NCBI GenBank assembly: GCA_017467845.1
Contig: JAFUKH010000074.1
Location: forward strand, 1-43,836
DNA from: Lachnospiraceae bacterium
GTDB lineage: Bacteria > Bacillota > Clostridia > Lachnospirales > Lachnospiraceae
Length of the DNA: 43,836 nucleotides
Reading direction: 5' to 3'
Part shown: piece after piece, positions 1 through 8,040 of the stretch
How positions within the stretch are numbered: the stretch's first letter is position 1
How the letters are laid out: each line of letters starts with the position of its first letter
The notes under the pieces: model-generated
Databases searched by the model: none
Told to the model about the DNA's origin: nothing
Seen by the model: only the letters and a program-made list of their open reading frames with translations
Translations under genes and position numbers: made by a program

Positions 1-2
1 AG

Positions 3-116
3 GAGATGTTGGAGGAGATTTCGGAGTCGGATCCGGTGAAAAGGAGTCTTGTGTTATCGGAAAAACTTCGTGATGCCGGGTATATATTATTGTATGACCC
101 GCAGTTTGGGGAGTAA
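3..116 (+). CDS. C-terminal fragment of an unrecognised protein (cut by window start)
   Basis: The only frame open from the window edge encodes 37 residues ending in DPQFGE and stopping at TAA 114-116. It is rich in Glu, Lys and Leu, with no recognisable motif and no membrane segment. The length, start and function cannot be given because the gene begins outside the window. The next gene is over 120 bp away, and the intervening DNA carries two operator-like dyads, so this is probably the end of a separate transcription unit. Confidence 0.5.
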   Translation, partial: EMLEEISESDPVKRSLVLSEKLRDAGYILLYDPQFGE

Positions 117-142
117 AGAATGAGATTTGAAGTTTACGCTTT

Positions 143-192
143 GTCAAATACTTTTGACACGTATAAAACGGGCATTGTCAAATTGTTTTGAT
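143..192. promoter_or_regulatory. Two tandem operator-like dyads upstream of the XRE regulator
   Basis: Two 16-bp elements of the same design lie at 143-158 and 177-192. The first is GTCAAA, 4 bp, TTTGAC (a perfect dyad). The second is GTCAAA, 4 bp, TTTGAT (one mismatch). Their centres are 34 bp apart, about three helical turns, so two dimers would sit on the same face. The first dyad includes a TTGACA-like -35 hexamer (154-159), but I see no convincing -10. Paired dyads just upstream of an XRE gene suggest autoregulation; this is inference. Confidence 0.5.
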
Positions 193-243
193 AGCCGAAA
201 GCTTTTCATTTGATTAAAGTGAGTTATGAAGGAGGTGGCGAAG

Positions 244-429
244 ATGGAACTTAGTAAGCAGATAAGAAAGTATCGGACAGAATCTAATTTGTCTCAAGAG
301 GAGTTAGCAGATAAAGTTTTTGTTTCAAGACAAACTATATCCAATTGGGAAAATGATAAAAATTATCCTGATATTAAAAGCTTAGTGCTGATGAGTGAAG
401 TCTTTCAAGTATCTCTTGATAAAGTATAA
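244..429 (+). CDS. XRE-family helix-turn-helix regulator, truncated
   Basis: 61 residues that are essentially one HTH_3/Cro-C1 domain: the segment SQEELADKVFVSRQTISNWE is the classic helix-turn-helix, with the recognition helix around SRQTISNWEN. The start is ATG 244 because AAGGAGG lies at 229-235; an upstream ATG at 226 overlaps that site. Family members of this type normally continue past 'VSLDKL' into a linker and membrane helices. Here the frame closes at TAA 427-429, and a plausible continuation lies in another frame (398-619), so the gene is probably broken. The isolated domain might still bind DNA. Confidence 0.7.
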   Translation: MELSKQIRKYRTESNLSQEELADKVFVSRQTISNWENDKNYPDIKSLVLMSEVFQVSLDKV

Positions 430-619
430 GAAGAAATATGATATTCAGACTTATAAAGAAATAGTTGCATTTACTAACGGGAAAAGTTTGGATGAAATTG
501 AAAAAGTAAGAGAAGAAGGCAAAAGACCATATCAGAAAGTGCTATTAGCAGCTGGCTCGGCGGTGTTGGTTGTTATAATTGGATTTATAATGACTGCTGT
601 AATGAGATTTTTTTCTTAA
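398..619 (+). pseudogene. Out-of-frame 3' part of the XRE regulator gene (membrane-anchor segment)
   Basis: This frame has no convincing start of its own (only a GTG at 395, with no ribosome site in a useful position). It encodes a charged linker followed by one hydrophobic helix, VLLAAGSAVLVVIIGFIM, near the C terminus. It follows the HTH domain within a few bases but in a different frame. HTH plus linker plus membrane helix is a familiar order for small XRE regulators in Firmicutes. I therefore read it as the severed end of the 244-429 gene after an indel near 420-430. A separate small membrane protein is the alternative. Confidence 0.5.
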
Positions 620-652
620 AGATATGGATATAGTATATATAAGTGCAAATAG

Positions 653-684
653 TGCTAAGTCATTGCTAATGTATTGACTTAGCA
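653..684. terminator. 10-bp perfect inverted repeat with T-rich flank, terminator or TA operator
   Basis: Arms TGCTAAGTCA (653-662) and TGACTTAGCA (675-684) are perfect complements around a 12-nt loop, followed by TTATTTATTT. It fits a weak terminator for the regulator remnant. It lies 49 bp before the antitoxin start, so it could equally be the operator of the toxin-antitoxin operon. Confidence 0.5.
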
Positions 685-732
685 TTATTTATTTGTTATT
701 TTGGTAATAGAAAAGAGTAGGAGGTGGCGTGA

Positions 733-1026
733 ATGGCAAGTACGATTCAAGTAAGAGTAGATGATGAATTAAAAACAAAGTCAGATGCTTTGTTTAAAGA
801 TTTGGGAACAGATACCACAACCGCAATCCGTATGTTTTTAACACAGGCACTAGCAGTAAATGGTTTTCCGTTTGAAATAAAAAGAGCACATGCAAATCCA
901 TATGAAGCACTAACAGAACATGAAATATTAGATAAGCTGGAAAAATCCCGTGAGCACGCAGCTCAAGGAATGTATAAAGATGCGACAGAAGTTTCTCGTG
1001 ATATAAGGGCAAAGTATGGATTATAA
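733..1026 (+). CDS. RelB/DinJ-family antitoxin
   Basis: 97 residues. The N terminus STIQVRVDDELKTKSDALF followed by LGTDTTTAIRMFLTQALAVNGFPFEI is the RelB/DinJ ribbon-helix-helix signature: a beta strand for DNA contact, two helices, then the GFPF motif. The C-terminal half is charged and should wrap the toxin. A ribosome site (GGAGGTG, 721-727) supports ATG 733. The gene overlaps the toxin gene by 11 bp, the usual translational coupling of type II modules. Expected role: neutralise the toxin and, with it, repress their shared promoter. Confidence 0.85.
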   Translation: MASTIQVRVDDELKTKSDALFKDLGTDTTTAIRMFLTQALAVNGFPFEIKRAHANPYEALTEHEILDKLEKSREHAAQGMYKDATEVSRDIRAKYGL

Positions 1027-1330
1027 AGTAGTAGTTACAAAAGATGCAGAAGAGGACTTAGAGCGTTTTATTAAATATCTTATTATTGAGAAAGAGAGTT
1101 TGCAGGCGGCAGAAAATTTACTGAATGATTTCGATGCAACAACCGAAAGTCTAAAGCATGTGGCAGGAAGTTTGAAGCTGTGTGATAACTCAAGACTACG
1201 ACAGTTAGAATATCGTCGCATTAACTTCTTAAATCACAGATATTTTATGCTATATCGCATCGTGGATGATGTAGTATTTGTGGACAATATTTTTCATGAG
1301 TTGCAGGATTATGAAAATAAGATGTATTAG
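1016..1330 (+). CDS. RelE/ParE-superfamily toxin
   Basis: 104 residues of the RelE/ParE fold. DYKVVVTKDAEEDLERFIKYL at the start matches the first strand and helical hairpin. YRRINFLNHRYFMLYRIVDDVVFVDNIFHELQDYE is the C-terminal sheet, ending in the H-x2-QDYE tail common in this superfamily. The ATG lies inside the end of the antitoxin gene. Sequence alone does not settle whether it acts on mRNA at the ribosome (RelE/YafQ) or on gyrase (ParE); the DinJ-type partner mildly favours the former. Confidence 0.8.
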   Translation: MDYKVVVTKDAEEDLERFIKYLIIEKESLQAAENLLNDFDATTESLKHVAGSLKLCDNSRLRQLEYRRINFLNHRYFMLYRIVDDVVFVDNIFHELQDYENKMY

Positions 1331-1362
1331 TCGTAGTACAGAGATATTGTGAAGGAAATAAA

Positions 1363-2328
1363 ATGATGAAGCAGGTAACGGTTGTAATACCTAACTGGAA
1401 CGGAAGTAAATATTTAGAGAAATGCCTTGATGCGTTACTTACGCAGCAAGGCGTTTTTGACGTGATTGTGGTGGATAACGGTTCTACGGATGGTAGTGTG
1501 GAGATACTTGCGAATAAGTATCCTACCGTTAAAACCATTCTTTTGAAGGAGAATACCGGTTTTTGTCATGCCTGTAACGTAGGTATCGAGGCAAGTGACA
1601 CTCCTTACGTGATTTTGCTAAATAACGATACGGAGGTTCAGCCCGGCTTTGTGGAGAATCTTGTAAAAGCGATTGAGGCGGATGAGAGGATATTCTCCGT
1701 AAGTGCGCAGATGCTACAGATTCAGAATCCGGAACTTATTGACAGTGCAGGAGATATGTATACCCTTATGGGCTGGGGATATTCCAGAGGAAAGGGAAAG
1801 CCTGCAAAAAATTATGATAAGCCGGTGAAAATTTTTTCTGCTTGCGGTGGTGCGGCTATTTATCGAAAAAGCATTTTAGATAAAATCGGTCTTTTGGATG
1901 AGAATCATTTTGCATATCTGGAGGATATGGATTTGGGTTATCGTGCAAGGATTTATGGATATACTAATATGTATGAGTCCACTGCAAAGGTGATTCATGC
2001 GGGAAGTGCGTCCTCGGGGTCTAGGTATAATGAGTTTAAGACAAAGCTTGCGGCAGCCAATAATGCGTATATGATTGGGAAGAATATGCCGTTTTTGCAG
2101 CTGATATTTAATTTGCCGTTTATTTTTGCGGGGGTGGTGGTGAAAGCTGTTTTCTTTGCAAGGAAGGGAATGGGACGGTTGTATTTGAGGAGTTATTTTG
2201 AGGGGATTCGGAGGTGTTTTTCGGAAGAGGGGAAGAAGCATAGGATTAAGTTTAGATGGGGGAATTTGGGGAATTATTTGAGGATTGAGGTTGAATTAAT
2301 TTTTAATGTTTTTGGTATGTTAAGATAA
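1363..2328 (+). CDS. Family 2 glycosyltransferase (rhamnosyltransferase-like)
   Basis: 321 residues. A GT-A nucleotide-sugar fold: VTVVIPNWNG at the N terminus, VVDNGSTDGS near residue 35, LLNNDTE as the DxD-like metal and nucleotide site, and a downstream ACGGAAIYRKS...AYLEDMDLGYR acceptor/base region. Near the C terminus lies a hydrophobic stretch (about 245-270) that may touch the membrane. It probably transfers a sugar during cell-surface polysaccharide synthesis, given the phosphoglycosyltransferase and LCP genes downstream. Substrate unknown. Start ATG 1363 (second ATG at 1366) follows GAAGGAA. The last 168 bp contain only 4 C residues, unlike the rest of the gene. Confidence 0.85.
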   Translation: MMKQVTVVIPNWNGSKYLEKCLDALLTQQGVFDVIVVDNGSTDGSVEILANKYPTVKTILLKENTGFCHACNVGIEASDTPYVILLNNDTEVQPGFVENLVKAIEADERIFSVSAQMLQIQNPELIDSAGDMYTLMGWGYSRGKGKPAKNYDKPVKIFSACGGAAIYRKSILDKIGLLDENHFAYLEDMDLGYRARIYGYTNMYESTAKVIHAGSASSGSRYNEFKTKLAAANNAYMIGKNMPFLQLIFNLPFIFAGVVVKAVFFARKGMGRLYLRSYFEGIRRCFSEEGKKHRIKFRWGNLGNYLRIEVELIFNVFGMLR

Positions 2329-2672
2329 TGACTAGACGGAGTGTCTTTGTGAAGCGTATCGCAGATACGCTCCCAAGACACTCCGTCCGCGCCATTCGGC
2401 GCGTTGCCATGTAGAACCCAGTTCAGCCCACGCCCATTCGCAAAGGCGCGCCGCAGGCGCTTTCCCGCTGCTTCGCAGCTAACTTTGCTCATATGAAGGC
2501 GCTCTGCTCGTAGGCAGTCAATCGTCCGAATTCATGCGAGCATGATTCGTACTCTTTCCTGTCTACGGCTGAACTGAGAATCTTCATAAATTCTTAAGTT
2601 GTTTCTATTCCGATAATATCGTAAAATATGAATGGTACACCGATAGCGTTTTGGTAAGCAGGTGAGATTTGT
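2329..2672. other. Non-coding gap with a cluster of G+C-rich hairpins
   Basis: No supportable gene. A two-part hairpin starts 7 bp after the glycosyltransferase stop: GACGGAGTGTCTT (2335-2347) with AAGACACTCCGTC (2375-2387), enclosing GCGTATC (2354-2360) and GATACGC (2364-2370). Next come CGCGCC/GGCGCG (2388-2393, 2398-2403), GCTGC/GCAGC (2467-2471, 2475-2479) and CATGC/GCATG (2533-2537, 2540-2544). The stretch is much richer in G+C than its flanks and has no T-tract after the stems, so it does not look like a simple terminator. The last 120 bp are AT-rich and probably hold the promoter for the next gene. Confidence 0.6.
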
Positions 2673-4082
2673 ATGATAAAGGATAATCAAAAGGTATTTA
2701 ATAGAATGCATGTAGTCATGGATGCTGTCATTACGGTTGTGTCTTATGCACTTGCATACTTTATTAAATTTTATATTATTAATGCCGGGCTTCTGGGAAT
2801 CGGAGTTTTGCCGGTAACCTATTATTTCCAGATGCTTTGGGTGATTGTTCCGGCGTATATACTTCTGTATTATTACTGTGATGTATATGGTCCTAAGCGC
2901 ACGCATAAGCAGAGTAGAGAGATATATGCCATTATTAAGGCCAATACAGCAGGAATGGCAATGTTTATTATTTTCCTGTATGTGTTTATGCGGGAGATTC
3001 ATATTTCCCGAACCATGATGGCACTTTTCTATGTATTGAATATTGCTATTATGACTTGTTCCCGTCTGGTGCTTCGTAAGACGCTGCGCAATATGCGTAA
3101 GAAGGGATACAACATGAAGTATGTTCTGCTGGTTGGTTATTCCAGAGCGGCAGAGCAGTATATTGACAGGTTACAGTGGAATCCGGGATGGGGATATTCT
3201 ATTTACGGAGTTTTGGATGATTCCGTGCCAAGCGGCACATTATATAAAGGTGTTAAGGTGCTGGGAGAAGTGGATTTGCTTTACGAGCTTCTTGCTAATA
3301 ACAAGATGGATGAGATTGCCATCACATTGGATTTGAAGGACTACGACAGGCTGGAAGAAATCGTAAATGCCTGTGAGAAGTTTGGTGTGCATACCAAGTT
3401 CGTACCGGATTATGATAGGGTTATTCCAACCAGACCATATACAGAGGATCTGATGGGCATGCCGGTAATCAATATTCGCTATGTTCCGCTGGCAAGTACC
3501 GGGAACATGGTGATAAAGAGAATAATGGATATTGTCGGTTCTCTGATTGGTATCATTCTGGTATCACCGATTTTGTTGATTGTGGCACTGCTTGTAAAGG
3601 TCAGCAGTCCCGGTCCCATTATTTTTAAGCAGGAAAGAGTTGGGCTACACAATAAGCCTTTTTATATGTATAAATTCCGAAGCATGAGGCTCCAGTCGGA
3701 GGAAAGTGAGAAGAAGGCCTGGACCGTAAAGGATGACCCCAGAGTCACCGGAATCGGCAAGCTCCTCCGGAGAACAAGCTTGGATGAATTACCACAGCTC
3801 TTTAATATCTTAAAGGGAGATATGAGTTTAGTAGGGCCAAGGCCTGAAAGACCTCTTTTTGTAGAGAAATTTATGGAAGAAATACCAAGATATATGGTAA
3901 AGCATCAGGTCAGACCGGGACTTACCGGTTGGGCACAGGTGAATGGACTTAGAGGGGATACATCCATTCGCAAGAGAATTGACTATGATATTTACTATAT
4001 TGAGAATTGGAGTGTCAGCTTCGATGTCAAAATTATCTTCCTGACGTTCTTTACAGGATTTATTAATAAAAACGCATACTAA
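2673..4082 (+). CDS. Polyprenyl-phosphate sugar-1-phosphate transferase (WbaP/CpsE type)
   Basis: 469 residues. The N-terminal third has about four to five membrane helices. The middle is a Rossmann-like regulatory domain beginning KYVLLVGYSRAAEQYI near residue 150. The C-terminal 190 residues are the bacterial sugar transferase domain: IKRIMDIVGSLIGIILVSPI membrane hairpin, GPIIFKQERVG, FRSMR, LRRTSLDELPQL and SLVGPRPERPLF, ending in the GLTGWAQVNG motif. The family moves hexose-1-phosphate from a UDP-sugar to undecaprenyl phosphate, the first step of surface polysaccharide repeat-unit synthesis. It lies 23 bp before the LCP gene. The sugar cannot be told from sequence. Confidence 0.92.
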   Translation: MIKDNQKVFNRMHVVMDAVITVVSYALAYFIKFYIINAGLLGIGVLPVTYYFQMLWVIVPAYILLYYYCDVYGPKRTHKQSREIYAIIKANTAGMAMFIIFLYVFMREIHISRTMMALFYVLNIAIMTCSRLVLRKTLRNMRKKGYNMKYVLLVGYSRAAEQYIDRLQWNPGWGYSIYGVLDDSVPSGTLYKGVKVLGEVDLLYELLANNKMDEIAITLDLKDYDRLEEIVNACEKFGVHTKFVPDYDRVIPTRPYTEDLMGMPVINIRYVPLASTGNMVIKRIMDIVGSLIGIILVSPILLIVALLVKVSSPGPIIFKQERVGLHNKPFYMYKFRSMRLQSEESEKKAWTVKDDPRVTGIGKLLRRTSLDELPQLFNILKGDMSLVGPRPERPLFVEKFMEEIPRYMVKHQVRPGLTGWAQVNGLRGDTSIRKRIDYDIYYIENWSVSFDVKIIFLTFFTGFINKNAY

Positions 4083-4105
4083 AGTGTATTGGTAAGGAGA
4101 AGGAA

Positions 4106-5203
4106 ATGGCAACTGGAAACCAGAGCAAAAAAACAAGTGCAGCAAAGAAGAAAAACAAGGCACGTGCAAGAATTGTTATTTTCGCAATTGAAATTGTAAT
4201 TATTCTTGTAATGCTTGTGGTGGTAGCAAAGGTATTTAAGACCACAGAAGAGGTGGAAGGACCTCATTTTGCAGAGATTGAAGAGACACAGATTGTAATT
4301 AACTCAGAGGTGGAAGAGAACCCGGTGTTAAAAGGCTATTGGAATGTGGCACTCTTTGGCGTGGATGCAACCACAGACAGCCAGTTATTTAAGGGAAGCC
4401 GAAGCGATAGTATCATGGTGGCTTCTATTAACTTAGATACCGGCGATATCAAGTTAGTATCCGTATATCGTGATACTTACTTAAATCAGGGTAACGACTC
4501 TTATCGTAAGGCAAATAACGCTTATTCTACCGGTGGTGCAGAGCAGGCAATCGGTATGCTGAACATGAACCTTGACCTGGATATTACGGATTTCGTAACC
4601 GTTAACTATCAGGGTCTTGCAGATTGTATCGATGGTCTGGGCGGAATCTATCTGGATATTGATGAAGCAGAGATTAAGCACATTAACAATTATCAGATTA
4701 CCATTTCCAAGGATGTAATGGATGGTGATTATGTACCGGTAGAAGAGACCGGATATCAGCTGGTAGATGGTCTTCAGGCAGCTGCTTATTGTCGTATCCG
4801 TTATACCGCAGGTGATGACTTTAAGCGTGCGGAGCGTCAGAGAGAGGTTATTCAGGCAATCGCAGAGCAGGCAAAGAAGGCAGATATTTCAACCTTAACA
4901 AAGGTATTTACAAAGGTTATTGATAATGTATATACTTCTATTTCCCAGGAAGATATCTTAGGTATGTTGAAAGAGGTTGGAAATTACTCTATCGTAGACG
5001 AAGGTGGTTTCCCTCACGAGGATATGCGTGCAGTAGGTACCATCGGTACCAAGGGTAGCTGTGTAATCCCTGTAAGTCTGGAAGAGAACGTTCAGTGGTT
5101 ACATGAATTCTTATTTGAGGATGAGGGGTATACCGTATCATCGGATGTAAAGGATTACAGCCAGAGAATTGAAGAAGAAACTAGTCCATATATTCAGCGC
5201 TAG
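4106..5203 (+). CDS. LytR-CpsA-Psr (LCP) family glycopolymer ligase
   Basis: 365 residues: a Lys-rich cytoplasmic start, one membrane helix (about 20-42), then an extracellular LCP domain. Visible family motifs include NVALFGVD, GSRSDSIMVASI, KLVSVYRDTY, YQGLADCIDGLGGIYLDI and YCRIRYTAGDDFKRAERQREV. These hold the conserved Arg and Asp residues that bind polyprenyl pyrophosphate and Mg2+. LCP enzymes attach lipid-linked glycopolymers to peptidoglycan, which fits the phosphoglycosyltransferase gene immediately upstream. AAGGAGAAGGAA precedes ATG 4106. A strong terminator follows. Confidence 0.92.
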   Translation: MATGNQSKKTSAAKKKNKARARIVIFAIEIVIILVMLVVVAKVFKTTEEVEGPHFAEIEETQIVINSEVEENPVLKGYWNVALFGVDATTDSQLFKGSRSDSIMVASINLDTGDIKLVSVYRDTYLNQGNDSYRKANNAYSTGGAEQAIGMLNMNLDLDITDFVTVNYQGLADCIDGLGGIYLDIDEAEIKHINNYQITISKDVMDGDYVPVEETGYQLVDGLQAAAYCRIRYTAGDDFKRAERQREVIQAIAEQAKKADISTLTKVFTKVIDNVYTSISQEDILGMLKEVGNYSIVDEGGFPHEDMRAVGTIGTKGSCVIPVSLEENVQWLHEFLFEDEGYTVSSDVKDYSQRIEEETSPYIQR

Positions 5204-5217
5204 GAAGAAAGTGATTG

Positions 5218-5247
5218 CAAGGGAGCTCACAAAGGCTCCCTTGTTTT
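5218..5247 (+). terminator. Intrinsic terminator after the LCP gene
   Basis: CAAGGGAGC (5218-5226) pairs with GCTCCCTTG (5235-5243) around an 8-nt loop, followed by TTTT. It lies 15 bp after the LCP stop and only 13 bp before the next gene, so that gene needs read-through. Confidence 0.85.
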
Positions 5248-5259
5248 GGGTAAAAATAT

Positions 5260-6183
5260 ATGAAAGTAGATGTAATTATTCCGGTATATAAGCCGGATGC
5301 GTCTTTTCTTGATTTGATTGACAGATTGCAAAAGCAGACCTATGAGATTCATCAAATCATACTTATGAATACGGAAGAGAAGTATTTTGAAAAATTGGTG
5401 TACGGAACTTCTTTTGTAGATAACCACCGTAATGTAAAAGTGTTTCATCTATCTAAGAGAGAATTTGATCATGGAAAAACCAGACATATTGGAATGGAGA
5501 AGTCAAAGGCGGATATATGCCTGCTCATGACTCAGGATGCCATTCCAGCAGATGATAGGTTAGTAGAGAAGCTGGTAAAGGCACTGGAGCAGCAGGATGT
5601 GATTTCAGCATATGCCCGTCAGCTCCCCAATGAAAAATGTAATCCTATTGAGAAATATTTGCGTAGCTTCAACTATCCGGAAAGATCCCGGGTGAAGACG
5701 CTGGAGGATTTACCGGTCTTGGGCATTAAAACCTTCTTCTGTTCTAATGTTTGTTGCGCGTACAAAAGAGAAAAATATATGGAATTGGGTGGCTTCGTCC
5801 GCCATACCATTTTTAATGAAGATATGATTTTTGCATCGAAAGTGATTAGAAGCGGATATGCTATTGCATATGAAGCGGATGCAAAGGTAATACATTCTCA
5901 TAACTATACGTGCGCAGCCCAGTTGCACCGTAATTTTGATTTAGGGGTTTCTCAGGCCCAGCATCCGGAGGTGTTTGCAGATGTTCCTTCCGAAGGGGAA
6001 GGAATTCGTAGCGTAAAAACTGCGGCAGCCCATCTTTGGAATGAAAAATTATGGACATGGATTCCTTATCTGATAGCCCAAAGCGGCTTTAAATACATGG
6101 GTTATCTACTTGGGAAAAAATATAAAAAATTGCCTCTGTGGATGGTGAAAAAGCTGTCCATGAATAAGGAATATTGGAATTAG
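5260..6183 (+). CDS. Family 2 glycosyltransferase (rhamnosyltransferase-type)
   Basis: 307 residues. The N terminus VDVIIPVYKPDASFLDLIDRL and the motif EFDHGKTRHIGM are typical of RfbF/Cps2F-like rhamnosyltransferases. LLMTQDAIPAD is the DxD-like region and FNEDMIFASKVIRSGY carries the acidic ED motif. The ribosome site is weak: no good purine run precedes ATG 5260. The start is just after a terminator, so expression may be low or come from read-through. The gene is followed at 18 bp by glmS, linking it to amino-sugar supply. Substrate is inferred, not shown. Confidence 0.85.
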   Translation: MKVDVIIPVYKPDASFLDLIDRLQKQTYEIHQIILMNTEEKYFEKLVYGTSFVDNHRNVKVFHLSKREFDHGKTRHIGMEKSKADICLLMTQDAIPADDRLVEKLVKALEQQDVISAYARQLPNEKCNPIEKYLRSFNYPERSRVKTLEDLPVLGIKTFFCSNVCCAYKREKYMELGGFVRHTIFNEDMIFASKVIRSGYAIAYEADAKVIHSHNYTCAAQLHRNFDLGVSQAQHPEVFADVPSEGEGIRSVKTAAAHLWNEKLWTWIPYLIAQSGFKYMGYLLGKKYKKLPLWMVKKLSMNKEYWN

Positions 6184-6201
6184 GATTAGGAGGAGTAAAT
6201 T

Positions 6202-8028
6202 ATGTGTGGAATTGTAGGTTACATCGGAAAGCAGCAGGCAGCACCTGTCATTTTGGATGGTTTGTCCAAATTGGAGTACAGAGGATATGACTCTGCCGGA
6301 ATGGCAATATATGATGGGGAGAAGATTCAGACCACTAAAGCAGTGGGTCGACTAAAGGTATTGGAAAATATCACCAGAGGTGGTAGTACCCTTCCAGGAA
6401 CCTTGGGTATCGGACATACCAGATGGGCTACTCACGGTGCGCCAAGCGATGCAAACTCGCATCCCCACACCAATACCTCACGTACCATTGCAGTGGTACA
6501 TAATGGCATCATTGAGAATTATATTCCACTAAAAAATAAAATGCAGGAGAGAGGCTATGTGTTTACTTCAGAAACAGATACGGAAGTTGTGGCGCATATG
6601 CTTGACTATTATTATCAGGGCAATCCTTTGGAGGCAATCCGTAAGGTGCTTCATCGTGTAGAGGGTTCCTATGCTCTGGGAATCATGTTTGCTGAGCATC
6701 CGGATACCATTTTCTCCGTGCGTAAGGACAGTCCTTTGATTGTTGGCCAGAGTCAGGATGGCGCTTTTATTGCATCCGATGTACCGGCAATTTTGAAATA
6801 TACCAGAAATGTATATTATGTGCAGAATATGGAGATTGCGCAGTTAAAGGCAGATGAGATTAAATTCTTTACTGTGGATGAAGAAGAAATCCACAAAGAG
6901 ATGGTTACCGTAGACTGGGATGCAGAGGCTGCGGAAAAGGGCGGTTATGAGCACTTTATGCTGAAGGAAATCTATGAACAGCCCAAAACCATTAACGATA
7001 CCATTTCTCCGCGTATTAAGGATAATGATATTGTGATTGAAGAGCTGGGAATGACCGATGAAGAAATCAAGGCTCTTCGAAGAATTCATATTGTAGCCTG
7101 TGGCTCCGCATATCATACCGGTATGACTGCCAAGTATGTAATCGAGAAGATGGTGCGTATCCCGGTTGAAGTGGATGTGGCAAGTGAATTCCGCTATAGA
7201 GATCCAATTCTGGAAGAGGACAGTATGGTAATTGTTATCAGCCAGTCCGGGGAAACCGCTGATACCTTGGCGGCACTTCGAGAATCAAAAGCGAGAGGGT
7301 TTAAGGTACTTGGAATTGTCAATGTGGTAGGAAGCTCCATTGCCAGAGAGGCGGACAATATTATTTACACATGGGCAGGTCCGGAGATTTCTGTAGCCAC
7401 AACAAAGGCGTATAGCTGTCAGCTTGTGGCTCTGTACATGCTTTCCATGAAGTTTGCAAAGATTCGAGGAACAATAGATGAAGAACAGTTCCAGAGTTTG
7501 TTGGGTGATCTGCGTAGACTTCCGGACCAGATTGAGAGACTGCTGGGACAGAAGGGAAAGATTCAGAAGTTTGCCAACCGTTATGTGGGAGCAAAGGATA
7601 TCTTCTTTATTGGAAGAGGTCTGGACTATGCGATTTCACTGGAAGGCTCTTTAAAACTGAAGGAGATTTCCTATGTGCATTCGGAGGCTTATGCAGCCGG
7701 AGAGTTAAAGCATGGAACCATTTCCTTGATTGAGGATGGTACATTGGTAGTGGCACTGGCCACCCAGCCCCATCTGTATCAGAAGACCATTAGTAATATT
7801 GTAGAGGTTAAGGCAAGAGGTGCCTTTGTTATGGCACTGACGGGAGAAGATAATAAGGCTATCGAAAAGGCATCCGATTATGTGGTATACTTACCGGAGA
7901 CCAGTCCGTATTTTGCCAATTCTTTGGCAATTATTCCGTTACAGCTATTTGCGTATTATGTAGCGGTGGGCAAGGGCTGTGATGTGGATAAGCCACGTAA
8001 TCTGGCGAAGTCAGTGACTGTTGAATAA
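6202..8028 (+). CDS. glmS: Glutamine-fructose-6-phosphate aminotransferase (isomerizing)
   Basis: 608 residues, the normal length. Met is followed by Cys2 (CGIVGYIG), the N-terminal nucleophile that releases ammonia from glutamine. The glutaminase domain continues with LEYRGYDSAG and HTRWATHG. Two SIS domains follow (CGSAYHTG, SQSGETADT, KAYSCQ), and the chain ends in KPRNLAKSVTVE, the standard GlmS tail. It makes glucosamine-6-phosphate for peptidoglycan and surface polymers in the cytosol. A strong site (AGGAGGAG) precedes ATG 6202. The 18-bp gap upstream is too short for the glmS ribozyme found before many Firmicutes glmS genes. Confidence 0.97.
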   Translation: MCGIVGYIGKQQAAPVILDGLSKLEYRGYDSAGMAIYDGEKIQTTKAVGRLKVLENITRGGSTLPGTLGIGHTRWATHGAPSDANSHPHTNTSRTIAVVHNGIIENYIPLKNKMQERGYVFTSETDTEVVAHMLDYYYQGNPLEAIRKVLHRVEGSYALGIMFAEHPDTIFSVRKDSPLIVGQSQDGAFIASDVPAILKYTRNVYYVQNMEIAQLKADEIKFFTVDEEEIHKEMVTVDWDAEAAEKGGYEHFMLKEIYEQPKTINDTISPRIKDNDIVIEELGMTDEEIKALRRIHIVACGSAYHTGMTAKYVIEKMVRIPVEVDVASEFRYRDPILEEDSMVIVISQSGETADTLAALRESKARGFKVLGIVNVVGSSIAREADNIIYTWAGPEISVATTKAYSCQLVALYMLSMKFAKIRGTIDEEQFQSLLGDLRRLPDQIERLLGQKGKIQKFANRYVGAKDIFFIGRGLDYAISLEGSLKLKEISYVHSEAYAAGELKHGTISLIEDGTLVVALATQPHLYQKTISNIVEVKARGAFVMALTGEDNKAIEKASDYVVYLPETSPYFANSLAIIPLQLFAYYVAVGKGCDVDKPRNLAKSVTVE

Positions 8029-8040
8029 GGATTAATACGA

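Noticed and set aside
395-435. Programmed frameshift joining the two parts of the XRE gene
   Set aside because: No slippery heptamer with a downstream stem is visible; simple indel decay is more likely.
2274-3002. Minus-strand open frames across the palindrome patch and the following gene
   Set aside because: Their compositions are arbitrary, they lack ribosome sites and they lie antisense to a clear gene or within palindromes.
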